From NCBI GenBank assembly GCA_000310025.1, contig FN649734.1, forward strand, positions 2,247,291 to 2,311,290: a DNA stretch of 64,000 nt. The letters run 5' to 3'. Positions 1 to 10,971 of this stretch are shown here, piece by piece (within the stretch, counting starts at the first letter, position 1; every line of letters begins with the position of its first letter). The notes under the pieces were generated by a model that was given only the letters and a program-made list of their open reading frames with translations, did no database searches and was not told the DNA's origin. Source of the DNA: Ectocarpus siliculosus (Eukaryota; Sar; Phaeophyceae; Ectocarpales; Ectocarpaceae). Position numbers and translations under genes: made by a program.

Positions 1-166
1 GGTTTACACCCGTTTCGGCAAAGGGGGGGGGGGCGGGGCAGTGATCCCATCGAAAGGAACGACGGGGTGTTGATTCACAACACCAACCGGTGATTCCCTG
101 TTACGCCTCTCCGAGGAACAAGAGACGACGATGGGGATGAGCTAACAAATATCCTGCACCCTTAGG

Positions 167-412
167 TCAACCTACGCACAAAAGTAGAAGCTTGTCAAAG
201 AAAAAGGAATAGCTCTTGTAGTTGCTTCCGGTATGCTCTGGCGGAAATTGGGGAACCAAGACCAAGCTTGCCTGAAGAAGGTAGTCCTTCTGAGCCTGCC
301 GGGCCTCCTGGGAGATCCACGGGCTCGAAATCCACCTGTTGTGCTGGCCCGGCTTGGTGATCTTCAGGAATAGTACGATAATGCCACGAAAGGCACGCGA
401 AAGCAGCACCAC
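167..412 (-). CDS. Unassigned candidate terminal exon, minus strand
   Basis: The minus frame contains LKITKPGQHNRWISSPWISQ and LLQASLVLVPQFPPEHTG before a stop near 167. It could be the 3' exon of the same gene as the block at 593-800. A second frame through the same bases is also open, so even the frame is uncertain. Confidence 0.25.
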   Translation of the reverse strand: MVLLSRAFRGIIVLFLKITKPGQHNRWISSPWISQEARQAQKDYLLQASLVLVPQFPPEHTGSNYKSYSFFFDKLLLLCVG

Positions 413-592
413 CGCCAGCCGGGAGAGTTATTTTCACATGCACGCGACTAACGAAGGCGTGTTTTTGGCTGGTGGAAGCACTGTGTGAAAGCGCTGTCCA
501 GAGAGAGTGGTGGAGGTCAAGCAACAAGCAGCCGTTCCCTATTGCCTTCGTAGCCTACGGTTCGCCAAAATACAACACTTTCTTTCGTGTGT

Positions 593-800
593 TTACCCCC
601 ATGGCTTGTATCCGCTGGCTTCGTTTTTCCCTTCCCAATACTTGAGGGGAAAACCAAAGGCACTCACGCTGAGGTACAAGTGTGCGAGCGGGCTGGTAGT
701 GTCCTTGATGACCCTGTCTCTCTCCTGCCGCAAGAAGTGCGTGGCCGCCAAGGCCGCTGAGTACCGATCCAGCTCCTGGTGGGGAGCGTTCGGTTCCACG
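593..800 (-). CDS. Unassigned coding block, minus strand
   Basis: The minus frame reads LGCVEPNAPHQELDRYSAAL, then THFLRQERDRVIKDTTSP and LAHLYLSVSAFGFPLKYWEG. The composition is that of a folded protein, with a possible acceptor at CACCAG|GAGCTG. It may be an internal exon of the gene that starts at 1904, with a further block at about 167-412 (KPGQHNRWISSPWISQEARQ) downstream. I do not recognise the family. Confidence 0.4.
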
Positions 801-888
801 CAGCCAAGATAAGGCAGCATCATCGTCAGCCATCAGCAAGCACCGTGGCAACAGCGGGAGCAACACGAACAGAACGGGCACCGCATCA

Positions 889-1080
889 ACCATGTCGGAG
901 GAGTAGCACCAATGAGAGCAGCAGCAGCAATCCACAGGCGGATGCCTGATAACTTGGATCAAGAGAGTATACAACCATGTTGGAGGAGTAACACCAATGA
1001 GAGCAGCAGCAGAAGAAGCAGCAGCAGCAGCAATAACACAGATGGGTGCATGACAACTTGGCGCAAGAGAGTAGATACAA
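889..1080 (+). repeat. Tandem duplication with expanded CAG tract
   Basis: Copy 1 (889-973) and copy 2 (974-1080) both start ACCATGT.GGAGGAGTA and end ACTTGG..CAAGAGAGTA. Copy 2 is longer because its AGC/AAG triplet tract is expanded. This looks like a minisatellite in formation by unequal exchange or slippage. Confidence 0.85.
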
Positions 1081-1318
1081 ATCTCGCCACACGTGGTAAA
1101 AACCCTTCAAGAAACGTTGCCCCTTGTTCAGCAACCCGTTCGACCCGCGAAAATCGAACACACCCCCGTCTAATCTCAAAGAAAGAAATTTCATTTCTTG
1201 AGCTCAAGCTAGTCCTAAAAAATAATGCCACCGGGTATTGTGGGTGTTGTACTACTGTGCGTGTGTGTCATAGGGGATTGGGGGTGTACTCATGTAAACG
1301 CTTGCCGAAGCCGTGAGG

Positions 1319-1400
1319 CCATGGACCTCGCATCCCTACAATGCCGGGCGGAGGGATACATATGGTGGGTTTTCGCTGGCCCAGGCTAGATACGTTTCAC
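1319..1400 (+). repeat. Dispersed repeat, copy A
   Basis: The words GACCTCGCATCCCTACAATG, CCGGGCGGAG and GGGTTTTCG.TGGCCCAGG recur, with small changes, at about 7596-7675. The shared stretch is about 80 bp and both copies have the same orientation. The source element is unknown. Confidence 0.7.
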
Positions 1401-1560
1401 AAGGATGAAGGTGTCATCTTGTGCGTGTGTACCTGTTGTCGCAAGCGGCATCATTGCGATGGAGGGGGGGGGGGGGGTCTTATCTTGCGTGGGTGGGTGT
1501 CCTGTTCTCGCGGTGCGGAACATGTACATATAACTCCCCTATATTTTGTCCCGGTCACCC

Positions 1561-1904
1561 TCTTCTCTTGCCTTTTCCTCAGGTCCGAAGAGAGACACCG
1601 ATTGCCCTGCTGCTGCTCCTGCTGCTCGCGTTCTCCCACCCTCCAAGCCGAAACCGTGCCTGCCGCCTCCGCGCGTGAACCAATCAAACGCAGCACCGCC
1701 CCCCAGCGACGCCGACGCCGACGCCTGAGAAGTGCTGTTCGCGTCGTCCTTGGCCTTGACCGGCGACGCCGACATCGAGGCGGGCCTCCCCGGGGTGTTG
1801 TCGGCAGCAGCAGGCGTTGCCGCGGACCCACGCCCACGCCTCGCCAAGTCTCTCCGGCTGGACGCCAGCGCCAGGGCAAAGAATACTGGAAGGAGCCCCA
1901 CCAT
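1561..1904 (-). CDS. Putative first exon of a secreted or membrane protein
   Basis: The Met at 1904 sits in a strong start context (GCCGCCATGG) and begins MVGLLPVFFALALASSRRD, which looks like a signal peptide or signal anchor. A low-complexity Ala/Ser/Gly-rich stretch follows, with few hydrophobic residues, ending near a possible donor at AGAGG|GTGACC. The frame stops soon after. The next exons are not securely joined; the coding block at 593-800 is the nearest candidate. A GCT/GAT microsatellite lies just upstream of the start. No family was recognised. Confidence 0.4.
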
Positions 1905-1917
1905 GGCGGCAGGAGTA

Positions 1918-1957
<40 letters not shown>

Positions 1958-1966
1958 ATGATGATG
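1918..1966 (+). repeat. GCT/GAT compound microsatellite
   Basis: Seven to eight GCT units run straight into about nine GAT units, just upstream of the candidate start codon at 1904 on the minus strand. It is either 5'-UTR or, if an earlier start is used, a poly-Ser/poly-Ala tract. Confidence 0.95.
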
Positions 1967-2000
1967 TTTCGCAGCAGGCCTCGAGTGAATAACAGCAACG

Positions 2001-3200
2001 AGACTCGGCTCTATAGTGTGGAGTGCGCAACGAGGGGGGGAGGGTGATGGAAGTCAGTTTCAGGTTGTGGTTTAGTAGGCACGCGCATACCACCGCTGTT
2101 CCTCGCAATCGACACCGCACCACCTACGGAGCGGAATTTGCAAAGGCCGGGGGTGGCAGGCACTTATGTGGCAGGCAGGCCCTGCTGAAAAATGTAAAAA
2201 AAATGTGGCCGGAGAGATATGACGCTCTATCAGATCAATAAATTGACGGTGGGATGCATGAGAGACCCGCGTCCACTTATATTCTGCTGTATGCATAGTC
2301 TAAAAGAATCAGAGATCGACCGCCACGGGTTGGCTTGTTTTCCAACCCCCCCCCAAAAGTTGAATATTTAAGTAATTGTGGTTTCGTATTTTTTGTGTTT
2401 GAAACGCGCACATGAAAATGTATGGGTGGGTTTGGGTATTTTTTCCTTCGGTTTTGGGGAAGCAACATATGGCAGGTTAAGGCTTCAAACTAATTCCACG
2501 GCCCGCCTGCTTGTTGTCCAAGATCGGGCACATGAAAATGATTGGGGGGGAGGAGTACTTCTTGCGCAGCACGTGGGATGAAAAGCAACCCTCGTCGCTC
2601 TCCGTATTGCAACGGCTGCAACCCGAATCGCCAGATGTAGACTAGCACTAAGTTTCCATGCTCCTCTCCAACATGGTTCCTATGCATACATGGTACAGTA
2701 GCAAGTATCAGAGTTTCAGTATGGGCCTACTCTTACCGTGTGTGTATCATGTATGAATGTTGCGCCCCAATACTGGAAATTAAAACATACACCCAAAACA
2801 AAGGCAAAACACGCCCACCGAACCCATGCATATGCATATGACCAACAACCCAAAACGACATCAGCAGAACTTTTGTCCTGTCTTCTGCAACTATTTACAA
2901 GTACTTGCTATTGATAGATTGCCTGCTAACAAGGCACCACCAGATGTGATCACCATGCTCTGCTTCCGAGAGTGGAGATGGTTTGCAGCGTGTGTATGTA
3001 TGTATGAGAACGGCCGGGAAAACACGCGGGAGAGCAAACGCGCGAAAAAAAGAGACTACAGAAGCGGAAAGAGCTCGACGAGCAGACACGGTACTCCAAC
3101 CCATGATCCGTCATAAATCATGAACGATGATTCGAACCATCTCACCACCTGCCGTTTCCGTGTTACCACATCGTTTGCTAAGCATCAATTGAAGAAAACC
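2001..3200. other. Intergenic stretch without recognised gene
   Basis: No convincing exon was seen. A short direct repeat (GCACATGAAAATG followed by a G-rich run) occurs at about 2407 and 2527. Homopolymer C and G runs are present. At about 3060-3180 the minus strand has a tRNA-like T-arm word (GGTTCGAATC) without a full cloverleaf. Confidence 0.5.
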
Positions 3201-3221
3201 CTAGTCTAGGAATGACTTAAG

Positions 3222-3968
3222 GAGCAGTGGCCAAAATCGGGTACACCCGGTCCAACCACGGCCATAATCGGGTACCCCCAGAAGATGCTGCTGCGCGACC
3301 GCATGGCGCACCATCCGATTGGCCGACGCCAGCCCCTCCCCGACCTTGACCGTCTTTCCACCGGGTGCACCCGATCTTGGCTACTCATCCCCTGGAGGGG
3401 TACCCGGTTTTTCTTTCCCCTACCCGAAAGTGGCTGGTTGTTCGGCCAAAACCCGTTCCCACATGCACATGTCAGCAATGCCCTGCCCTCGAATTCGGAC
3501 GTTCCGACGGTGGGCAGAGGCGGACCCACCGCCGGTGGTGGAACTCTCGCTTGGCGGAAACGGCAGGTGGTTGGTGCAAATGATCAAGAAGAGCTGGATG
3601 AAAAGCTCACTCACGAGATGCGGCGCACACGAGACGCGTGCCTCTAAAAAATAGGCACGATAACGTGCTCTCTGCCCCGCCTCTTTTTCATTGGCGACAA
3701 ACGAGCGGCCAGCGGTGTGCATCCGACCCGTGATTGTGTGATTGGTTTTGGCCGAACAGCCCAGCCATTTTCGGGTAGGGGAAAGGAAAATCGGGTACCC
3801 CAGGGGTGAGTAGCCAAGATCGGGTGCACCCGGTGGAAAGACAGTCAAGGTCGGGTAGGGGTGGGGGTCGGCTAATTGGATTATGTCATACGGTCGCTCC
3901 CAGCAGCATCTTGGGTACCCGATTATGGCCGTGGTTGGACCGGGTGTACCCGATTTTGGCCACTGCTC
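3222..3968. mobile_element. Non-autonomous element with 230-bp inverted arms
   Basis: Arms at 3222-3453 and about 3744-3968 are reverse complements, with outer ends GAGCAGTGGCCAAAATCGGG and its complement. The word ATCGGGTAC is repeated several times in each arm. Flanks at 3212-3221 (ATGACTTAAG) and 3969-3978 (ACTAGTTAAG) match at 7 of 10 positions, which could be a worn 10-bp target duplication as made by Mutator-like transposases. The 290-bp middle has no gene. It is probably older than the foldback element at 19.6 kb because arms and flanks have diverged. Confidence 0.8.
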
Positions 3969-3978
3969 ACTAGTTAAG

Positions 3979-6900
3979 TTGGCATCATATGCACACCACA
4001 TGTCAGCACTGCATGTGCCGTAATGTAGCAAGCAAATCCAGCTGTTGGCTGTCAGTATTTCAGCGAAAGAGAAAGGGCGGCACTATTTAAGGCGCGAATG
4101 TGGATAGGTATAGGCAGAGATAGGCATATATGCAACGTGAGCTTGAAGTTACGAAGAAACCATTAAGCACACTTCTGGTGTGTAGTGGATGCGACTACAC
4201 CACTACTCCCGGTAGCACATGTGTAGGGAGGGGCCGCGCAACGCACCCCCCCGAGTCACACACCAATCTTTTTGTACACCTTTTGTGTGCAGCAGCAACA
4301 GCAGCAGCAGCAGTCTAATGGTCGGGTGGGGCGGTGGGCGGGCGGTGGGCGAGTATGCGAGGATCCATCCAGTGCACCGACAAAGCGGCCTATAGAGGGG
4401 GGTGTCACCGCCGTTTTGTGTGTGTTGAACTCCCGCGCTGCCGCTGCTGCTGTGCTGCTGCTGCTCTGAACGCGTACCGTGTGTTCGCAGTGTGCCAGCG
4501 CACCACCCCTGTCTTCATGTACTCTCCATGCGACGGCTGGCTGGCTGTGCCTGCCTGCCTCGTGCGGGGTATTCTCAGAAGAACGAGACAAATTTGATCT
4601 ACTGGAGAATAGAGTCGGTGAAATACAGTATCGCTGTAGTCGGAACATATGTTGACAGGAAAACATACCTAGCCCAAGTTCTCTCGATCAGAATTCTTCT
4701 AGGGCCCACGCACAGCTCGGCTCTCTCCCCCACTGGCGCCCTTGCTGCTGGTCGCAATCTATTTGGCGCGCACCTGCTGCTGTTCTTGCTTGGCGGCGCG
4801 CTAGAGTGGAGGATCGCCAGGTAGGGGGAGGGGCGGTGCTATGCGGTCATCTCCGGAGATCCACCCAAACAGAGCGAAAAGCATCGATCGAAGAATCATG
4901 TATGGCGAGGCCAATGGATCGCAGAGGGATGCGCGAACGCTGACGACTAGATGCGATTGTGTGATGGGTACACTGTCCCCCTTCAGCCCGACCGCCCCCG
5001 TCGTGCCGGATAGACATGTGATGTAGACGATGGCCTTGGCCGTATGCATAAATTTACATTTTGGCCTTGGCCGTTTACTCCAACCCGTGGTCACACAGAA
5101 GAGCCCCTCTCTACCCTCCCCTCCTGCGGTACTTTGCCTTCGATTTTTAATGCGAGAAGAGTTCAGCACTCTCTTCCCTCTGTGTACACACGAACTAGCG
5201 CCATCCACTAGGCCAGAAGCGGTAGCGAGAGAAAAACTCACTTTGCATGAAAAGCTCGCTTACGCCGGGATCTGAACCCCTGACCTGACCTGTAGAAGGT
5301 TTCGAGGATACCAACTACGTAGACCATCACCGGGGCGACCGGTATACGATACAGCATAAAAAAATCTCACTTTGAGGATGCGAAGCTTATACATGTCAAT
5401 TACTGTGGGAACATCCATCTCCAAGAACTGACTCAAAGTACATTAGTCCAAGCGAGCGGTCCCTCCTGGTGAAACAATTCCATCCACTCGTTTGGACGGG
5501 TGAGCTGTAAGGTACGTGCTTGAGATATCTGCGTCATACTATACTACGGATGTGGACTGGGACAACTTGTTATTTTCCTCGTTGCAATCATCCCCAACCG
5601 GAAGACAACCGATTAAAACAAAAAGTTACTTGCCAGTAGGCTAGAACAACAGATAGTCTATACCGTTGTAGTACGGTCGGGTGAAAGTGAATTTCTCGAA
5701 GACATAGACAAGTTTACTCATGTTTTCAACGCAACATTAAACCTTCATTCCCTGCCCTCCTCGTAGAATTCCACGTGGTTTTGTAGGCATCCAGCCCAAC
5801 CCAAAGGTTCGGCAAATAAGGGTGGCCTTGACGTCGATAGCATCAAGAGCAGCTATTATAGTCTAACTTATCACTCGGCCAATACTTGTTGGTCATTCTT
5901 CGCTCTCTAACGCACGCGCTGTAAACACACTGCGCAATCTTCCTGCAATCTTCACGAAACCCTTGGCAACATATACGGGGGACTGCTAACACTGGAGATG
6001 CTATCTATGTATTAGATTTTAAAAAACAACACAGGACTTGATGGCGACAACGGCGAAAACGACGATAACGACGAAAGCAAGATGACACAGCTGTCACCTT
6101 GCTTCTTCTACGCTATTCAACGTCCAGACAGGGTTGGTTATACAATTAGTGCACTGCTTAGGAAAGAGACAGCAAACGAATGGGATGACGCGTACACGAG
6201 ATGCCTCAATAAACTAAAGTGCTAAATGGAGACTTTTCCCAGCAGCGATGCAAACAAATGGCTGGCAAGGACCAATCAGAGCTCCTCTCTACAAACCTGA
6301 CTTGGAACACACAAAAAACAGATATTCTTGATACACAACGCGTCGAAGCCGAGCGTGGACACCCAATACTTAAGGGGAATGGACTGCCGGCTATCGGCTG
6401 CTAGACTCTGTAAAAAACGCAGATCGCACACAGCACATCAAGAGGTCTCCTGCCCCACCACGGGCAGGTCTACAACAAGGACATTTGGGGTGAATAGAGA
6501 ACACTAAAAGGTAAAAAACACTTGAAACACAAACCCTCCTACGAACCACACAGCGACACACCTATACCGCCGAAGATTATTACATACCCGTATGATAACA
6601 CGCCTGCAAAACTAGCCCTGCACACAACACGCCACCCTCTTCTGTATTTTCACCATGCACAGAACTGCCGTGTGAAAACGAAAACGCGATGCACATGGAA
6701 CTTTGGCTGGCCGAGACGAAACGGGACATTTATCAAAACATTAACCAACCTCCGGTTACATATGTGTTCACCCACCATCCAACATGACTCTCTGGCTGCC
6801 GTTCTGTGTACGTGGCCGGTTCACTTTTCTACTGCACATCGGGCCCCAACACACAACGGCAACGCCTATAACGGCGACGGGGGTCGAGGAAGGGGCTGGA
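3979..6900. other. Intergenic stretch with simple repeats
   Basis: CAG/CTG-type triplets lie at about 4290-4315 and 4440-4470. A direct repeat TGGCCTTGGCCGT occurs at about 5031 and 5063. On the minus strand at about 5255-5340 there is a tRNA-like pair of promoter boxes (TGGTCTACGTAGTTGG and GGGTTCAGATCC) without good acceptor pairing, perhaps a SINE head. Open frames here have no coding character that I trust. Confidence 0.5.
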
Positions 6901-6929
6901 AGAGACGGCAACGCTCGCGGCTTTCTTGG

Positions 6930-7045
6930 GGAAAACTCTTAATCGTACCGTTGATGTTGTCGATAACGCCTTCGTACCACTCTCGGGAGGCGCACCTGCA
7001 ATACAACACAGCAGTGTTTGCAAAGTACATGACGACCAATTTTGA
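6930..7045 (-). CDS. Possible exon, minus strand, unassigned
   Basis: After a possible acceptor (TATTGCAG) the minus frame reads CASREWYEGVIDNINGTIKS. It lies downstream of the better-supported exon at 7375-7493 and could be a later exon of that gene. Support is weak: two frames are open and the end is not clear. Confidence 0.25.
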
Positions 7046-7374
7046 GAGCGGTATCTTCAAGCACGGCGGCAAGTAGAATGCATATGTCTGATGTATGTAT
7101 TCACTTAAAATTAAAAATATATTTAAAAATTAAATTGCAGTCTTTCTCTCCAAAGTACCGCAAACATCGGGGACATGGCACACCTGCGCGATCACCATCA
7201 CACCACAAACATGCGCGAGTCTGCCCCGAACCTTGAAACGTCACCGACCAGACGTCACCCATACTCAAACGGTATCGCCTTACTATCATATGCACGTGTC
7301 GACTTTTGTTGATATGCTTGTTTATCAAGAACATGGGGAGATACAAGACGGAGGCAGGGCTGACTGACACTCAC

Positions 7375-7493
7375 CGCTCGCCTAGTAGGCTGGTGCCCAG
7401 CTCGGCATGTACAGCGGGGTGCTCGAGCAAGCCCAGCTCGCTCAGACGAGAGCACATCTTCGCAGACACGACGTCGTACAGCTTTTGGTCAAC
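7375..7493 (-). CDS. Internal exon of an unassigned gene
   Basis: The acceptor is a pyrimidine-rich tract ending TCAAAG|GTTGAC and the donor is GAGCG|GTGAGT. Between them the frame reads VDQKLYDVVSAKMCSRLSEL followed by GLLEHPAVHAELGTSLLGER, an amphipathic, clearly protein-like sequence. The family was not recognised. It is probably part of the minus-strand gene or genes represented by the exons at 8843-8949, 9513-9845 and 10170-10328. Confidence 0.55.
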
Positions 7494-7595
7494 CTTTGAC
7501 GGGGGAAATCGAAAGCGAACGGAGGGCAAGAAGGAACATCAAGATGCAAAACCAGAGTCGCTGGCATGGAAACGAACGCTGTAGTCGGCAGACCA

Positions 7596-7675
7596 TAGAC
7601 CTCGCATCCCTAAAATGCCGGGACGGAGACGGGTTTTCGGCGACCCAGGTTTCCTTTCGCAAGGACGAACCAGCA
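7596..7675 (+). repeat. Dispersed repeat, copy B
   Basis: This is the second copy of the repeat at 1319-1400 (GACCTCGCATCCCTAAAATG, CCGGGACGGAG, GGGTTTTCGGCGACCCAGG, TTTCGCAAGGA). It lies just upstream (minus sense) of the coding exon at 7375-7493, probably in an intron. Confidence 0.7.
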
Positions 7676-7899
7676 GCTGGCCATCATCCTCCGGAGCAAC
7701 CAGCACATCGCAGACGTTAGAACGCCGCGCCTAACCCTCGCGATCTAGAGCTGGAGAGCACCTCATCGATCTTCTTCCACACACTTAAAATCGTTCCGAA
7801 GGGGCTCGCGGCGGTTGGCACACGGTTCATGATAGATACAACTCTCCATGAGCAGAGGACGGCAAAACTAACGCGTGTGGTCTTGCCTGATTGGCGGCC

Positions 7900-8040
7900 C
7901 AAGCAGTGTCCCGAAGATCCTGGGTGATGGACTGCACTCTCCCCGGTCCATCATCGTCGGGTTGCAGCAGATCCAGCCTCGCTTCCTGGAGGTGTTGGGT
8001 CCCGGCGTCTCGGTCCCGTGCGAACGTACCACCTACGGCA
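7900..8040 (-). CDS. Possible exon, unassigned, next to a poly-G tract
   Basis: One minus frame reads GGTFARDRDAGTQHLQEARL then DLLQPDDDGPGRVQSITQDL. It has the look of a coding exon, but no clean acceptor was found because a G homopolymer (about 8041-8062) lies directly upstream. It could belong with the exon at 7375-7493. Confidence 0.35.
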
Positions 8041-8062
8041 AGGGGGGGGGGGGGGGGGGGGG
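8041..8062 (+). repeat. Poly-G tract
   Basis: A run of about 20 G. Similar runs occur at about 24-35, 1456-1477, 10852-10866 and 10934-10944. They are frequent only in the left third of the window, where they also mark places where sequence quality may be poor. Confidence 0.9.
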
Positions 8063-8842
8063 CTGGGTGAGCGAGAGGCCAGCTGGGGTGCCAAACGTTT
8101 CCAATCTGGCACGGAAAAGCATGACAGCTAATCTTTGCTACATAGCCGTGTCTTTTTTTTCATCGCTGATTCCGCACGTGCTCACTCAGATTCGCGGCTC
8201 CTGTTGGTAGAAACAACGATACGCTACAAAACAATAACAGATGCTAGGTCGCGCGGCCTGCTCAGTGTCCGCAGCTGCAACGCCAACCCTAATCAAACAC
8301 AGCTATGCTGCAGTATGTTGCTGGTTGGGTACGCAGGGCGTGCTCAGCCATTTCTGGTCCTCTTTGTGCTTGTGTGAGGTCCGAAATAGTCGACACGTGT
8401 CTTGCCAGAAGTCAACACTGCAGTCCCCAACATCTCTCATCATAACCCCACATCCCAATGCAATAACGTTCCACTTGAGTAGCTTCATCACGAGCACGTT
8501 GTTGACGCACACCATTCGAATGCCCCTCGCACGTGTCACAACTTCTCTCCCTCCTTCAAATCCGTGAGCGTACGAACAAGTTCCGCGATAGTGAGAACGG
8601 TAGGGCGGAGCAACCGGTACCGGCCCGGAACCGCACCAACTGGTTCTCCGCGAGGAAGGACGATACCGGCTGCCGACACGCGGCGCCGTGGATGCCGCTG
8701 CTGCCAAGAAAATCGCGAGGAATAATGAACGTGGCAAAAATCCAGCATCCCTAACGAGCAGAATTGGATCGTAGGTTAAGCAGCCGAGGTTGAACCGGAG
8801 AGGGGAGGGATGGTGGGTGAGCATTCAGCACATGCGTTTTAC

Positions 8843-8949
8843 CTTCAAAGCGCCCCGCTGGCGGCGGAAGGCCCTCGAAAAAGCTCTGGTCAGGACGAAT
8901 CCACGGCAGGGTTTCCAGCAACAACAGGGCCGACGTTTCAGGAGCTTCC
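8843..8949 (-). CDS. Internal exon of an unassigned gene
   Basis: The acceptor is GAACACAG|GGAAGC and the donor is TTTGAAG|GTAAAA. The frame reads EAPETSALLLLETLPWIRPD and QSFFEGLPPPAGRFE. It looks like genuine coding sequence, but the family is not known to me. It lies between the exons at 7375-7493 and 9513-9845 on the same strand, with a further weak coding block at about 8540-8700 (AGIVLPRGEPVGAVPGRYRL). Confidence 0.5.
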
Positions 8950-9512
8950 CTGTGTTCCGTGTTGTAGCACGATGAAAAAAACGTAGCATCAGGAACGGGC
9001 CAGCGAGGGACGTCAGACGTACGCGACGTGGGGACTCATTGACCTTGAGATGAACATGTTGTGAAAGAACCTTCGACCAGACGTCGGCTCAGCTCGTTCC
9101 CACAAACGTCAAGCATTTGTGTGTTGGTATGCGAACAGCAAGGAAAGTACTGTGGTGGCCAACGAGGTAATGTACGTTGACCGGGGCATGCGGAACCACC
9201 AGCGTACAGCTCAAAAAGCCGTGGGAGGTCGACTTTACAAGGACACGCCGAATGTCAGAATCAGGAGATAGCCAAAACATGAAACTAATGCTGGTGGTCG
9301 AGTCAAATGAAGGAGGTGCGCGCTTTTACTCAGTGGCGGGATCAGGGCAGGCATATACGCAGAGGTTTATCAGGGGGGGGCTGCCCGCCCAGAGATGAAA
9401 AAATAGAAAAGAGCTACATACACACGTAGCAGCAAGCACACACGACCCTCTACCCTTGTGTGACCGAACATGGTACTACTTGTCCTATGCATAGCACTGG
9501 CACTGCTTACAC

Positions 9513-9845
9513 CAAGGTGATGTGGTTGAACAGGCAGAGCCCTGCCAGCGCGGCCCCCAGCGTCTCCTGGCAATCGCTCCCGACGTCACCCCCAACCGCG
9601 TCCCCGCCGTCCTCATCGTCTTCGCTACCGCTGCCGTCGACAAGTCCTTTCGGCTTGGCGCCGCCGCCTTCCGCCCCCCCTCTGTCGGCCTCCAACGCGC
9701 GGTGCTTCCCGTCTCCGTCTCCGCTACTACTGTTTCTCGGGCTGTAGCAGACCGACACGCCGGCGTCGTAGGCGTCGTGGCCCGTGTACGTGCGGCCGGC
9801 AACGTTGCGAAATCCCTGGCTGTCAACCATCACCGCGAAGCACTC
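9513..9845 (-). CDS. Internal exon of an unassigned gene, acidic insert
   Basis: The acceptor is GGTGCAG|GAGTGC and the donor CACCTTG|GTGTAAGC; the exon is exactly 111 codons in phase 0. It reads ECFAVMVDSQGFRNVAGRTY and TGHDAYDAGVSVC, then a Gly/Asp/Glu-rich disordered insert, and ends ALAGLCLFNHITL. It follows the exon at 10170-10328 in phase, so the two probably belong to one protein. The family is not recognised from this exon alone. Confidence 0.55.
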
Positions 9846-10169
9846 CTGCACCTCCCGCCGTGTCTTCGCCAGCAGGCGGACGGGCAGATAGGGGGTAGGA
9901 CTCTCATTTCTTTTTCCTGGCCCTTGTCTTTGGAACGTTCATGATCCGTCTATTTTACGGTCGTTTCTCGCGGCGCCCACGCTTGGGGTCTTCCTTACGC
10001 GATTGCCACATTTTGTTTCGCAACATTTTCCAGCGCAACAAACGCGAAAATCTTCCTTAAGGGAGTGCAAATTTTTCGAGGCATTTTCCAGCCCAACAAA
10101 CATAAAAAGATCTGGAATAATTACAGCAGTCTCAAACGAGCGCCGAATCCTTTCCAAGCGCCCGCTCAC

Positions 10170-10328
10170 CTGTCCACTTCGGCGAGCGCAGGGGGGAGAG
10201 TGCGGCTTGCCACCGACGAAGAAAGCCGACATGATCCGCTCCACAGGCGACCGCAATTGAGAGAGAGAAACCACAGTCGCGTCAGCGAGGACTTGTCTGT
10301 CTACGGCGTTGTCCATGAACCCGATGAC
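10170..10328 (-). CDS. Exon with sulfotransferase-like motif
   Basis: The exon is 53 codons in phase 0, with acceptor AATCTGTAG|GTCATC and donor GGACAG|GTGAGC. It reads VIGFMDNAVDRQVLADATVV then SLSQLRSPVERIMSAFFVGG. LRxPVERxxSAF resembles the 3'-phosphate (PAPS) binding segment of Golgi-type sulfotransferases (LRDPVERxxSxY). Brown algae need many such enzymes for sulfated fucans. The P-loop-like PAPS motif that should precede it was not found, so the call is tentative. Confidence 0.45.
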
Positions 10329-10971
10329 CTACAGATTCGGCAGGGTCAGGGCACGATGCACCGAAGTGGATGGGCAACCCGGACACACGGTCTTTGTGCC
10401 TTGTCCTTTGCTGCCCGCCTGCGATCGCAGGCTTCTTGCGATAAGAATTGGTGAATACTTGGATGAAAGGTCGGGATGGTAATAAGTTTGGTGGTCAAGA
10501 CAAGAACAAGAACAACACCGTATTCCGCCTGTTGCAACAGCAGCGCGCTGTTGTCGCTGTTCCACCTCCAAGGGCACTCATTTTCCGATCGGCCTCATGT
10601 TCGCCAATCTCGTTTGTACTTCCTCCGGGGGAATGATGTACCCCAGCGTTGTACACGGTGCGGGGGTCAACTCGGGGAAAAGGGAGGTGACACCACAAAA
10701 AAAAAGAGTACGGTATTCCCGGGACAACTGCTTGTATTCAATACCCCTATCCGCAGCAGGTACCGTTCGTTCCCTCTAACAACTCAAGAACGGGGTTTGC
10801 CATTCTTTTGTCGTTTTCCAAAATAACCTCTGAGCCAAACTCAGCGTTATTGGGGGGGGGGGGGGGTACTCATTTGTTGCTTGCCGTAGTCATTTGACCA
10901 TTGACCACGCGTCCCTTTCGAGACGGAGAAGCGGGGGGGGGGGGAACAAGGTCGCTAGGCAGATGGTGCTC

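Noticed and set aside
4801-5241. A 146-codon minus-strand open frame
   Set aside because: No splice signals or recognisable domain; it overlaps simple direct repeats and a tRNA-like sequence.
5255-5340. A tRNA gene on the minus strand
   Set aside because: A-box and B-box words are present, but the acceptor ends do not pair and the T-stem is imperfect.
6522-7076. A 184-codon plus-strand open frame
   Set aside because: Low-complexity His/Thr/Pro-rich translation with no motif; the minus strand there looks slightly more coding.
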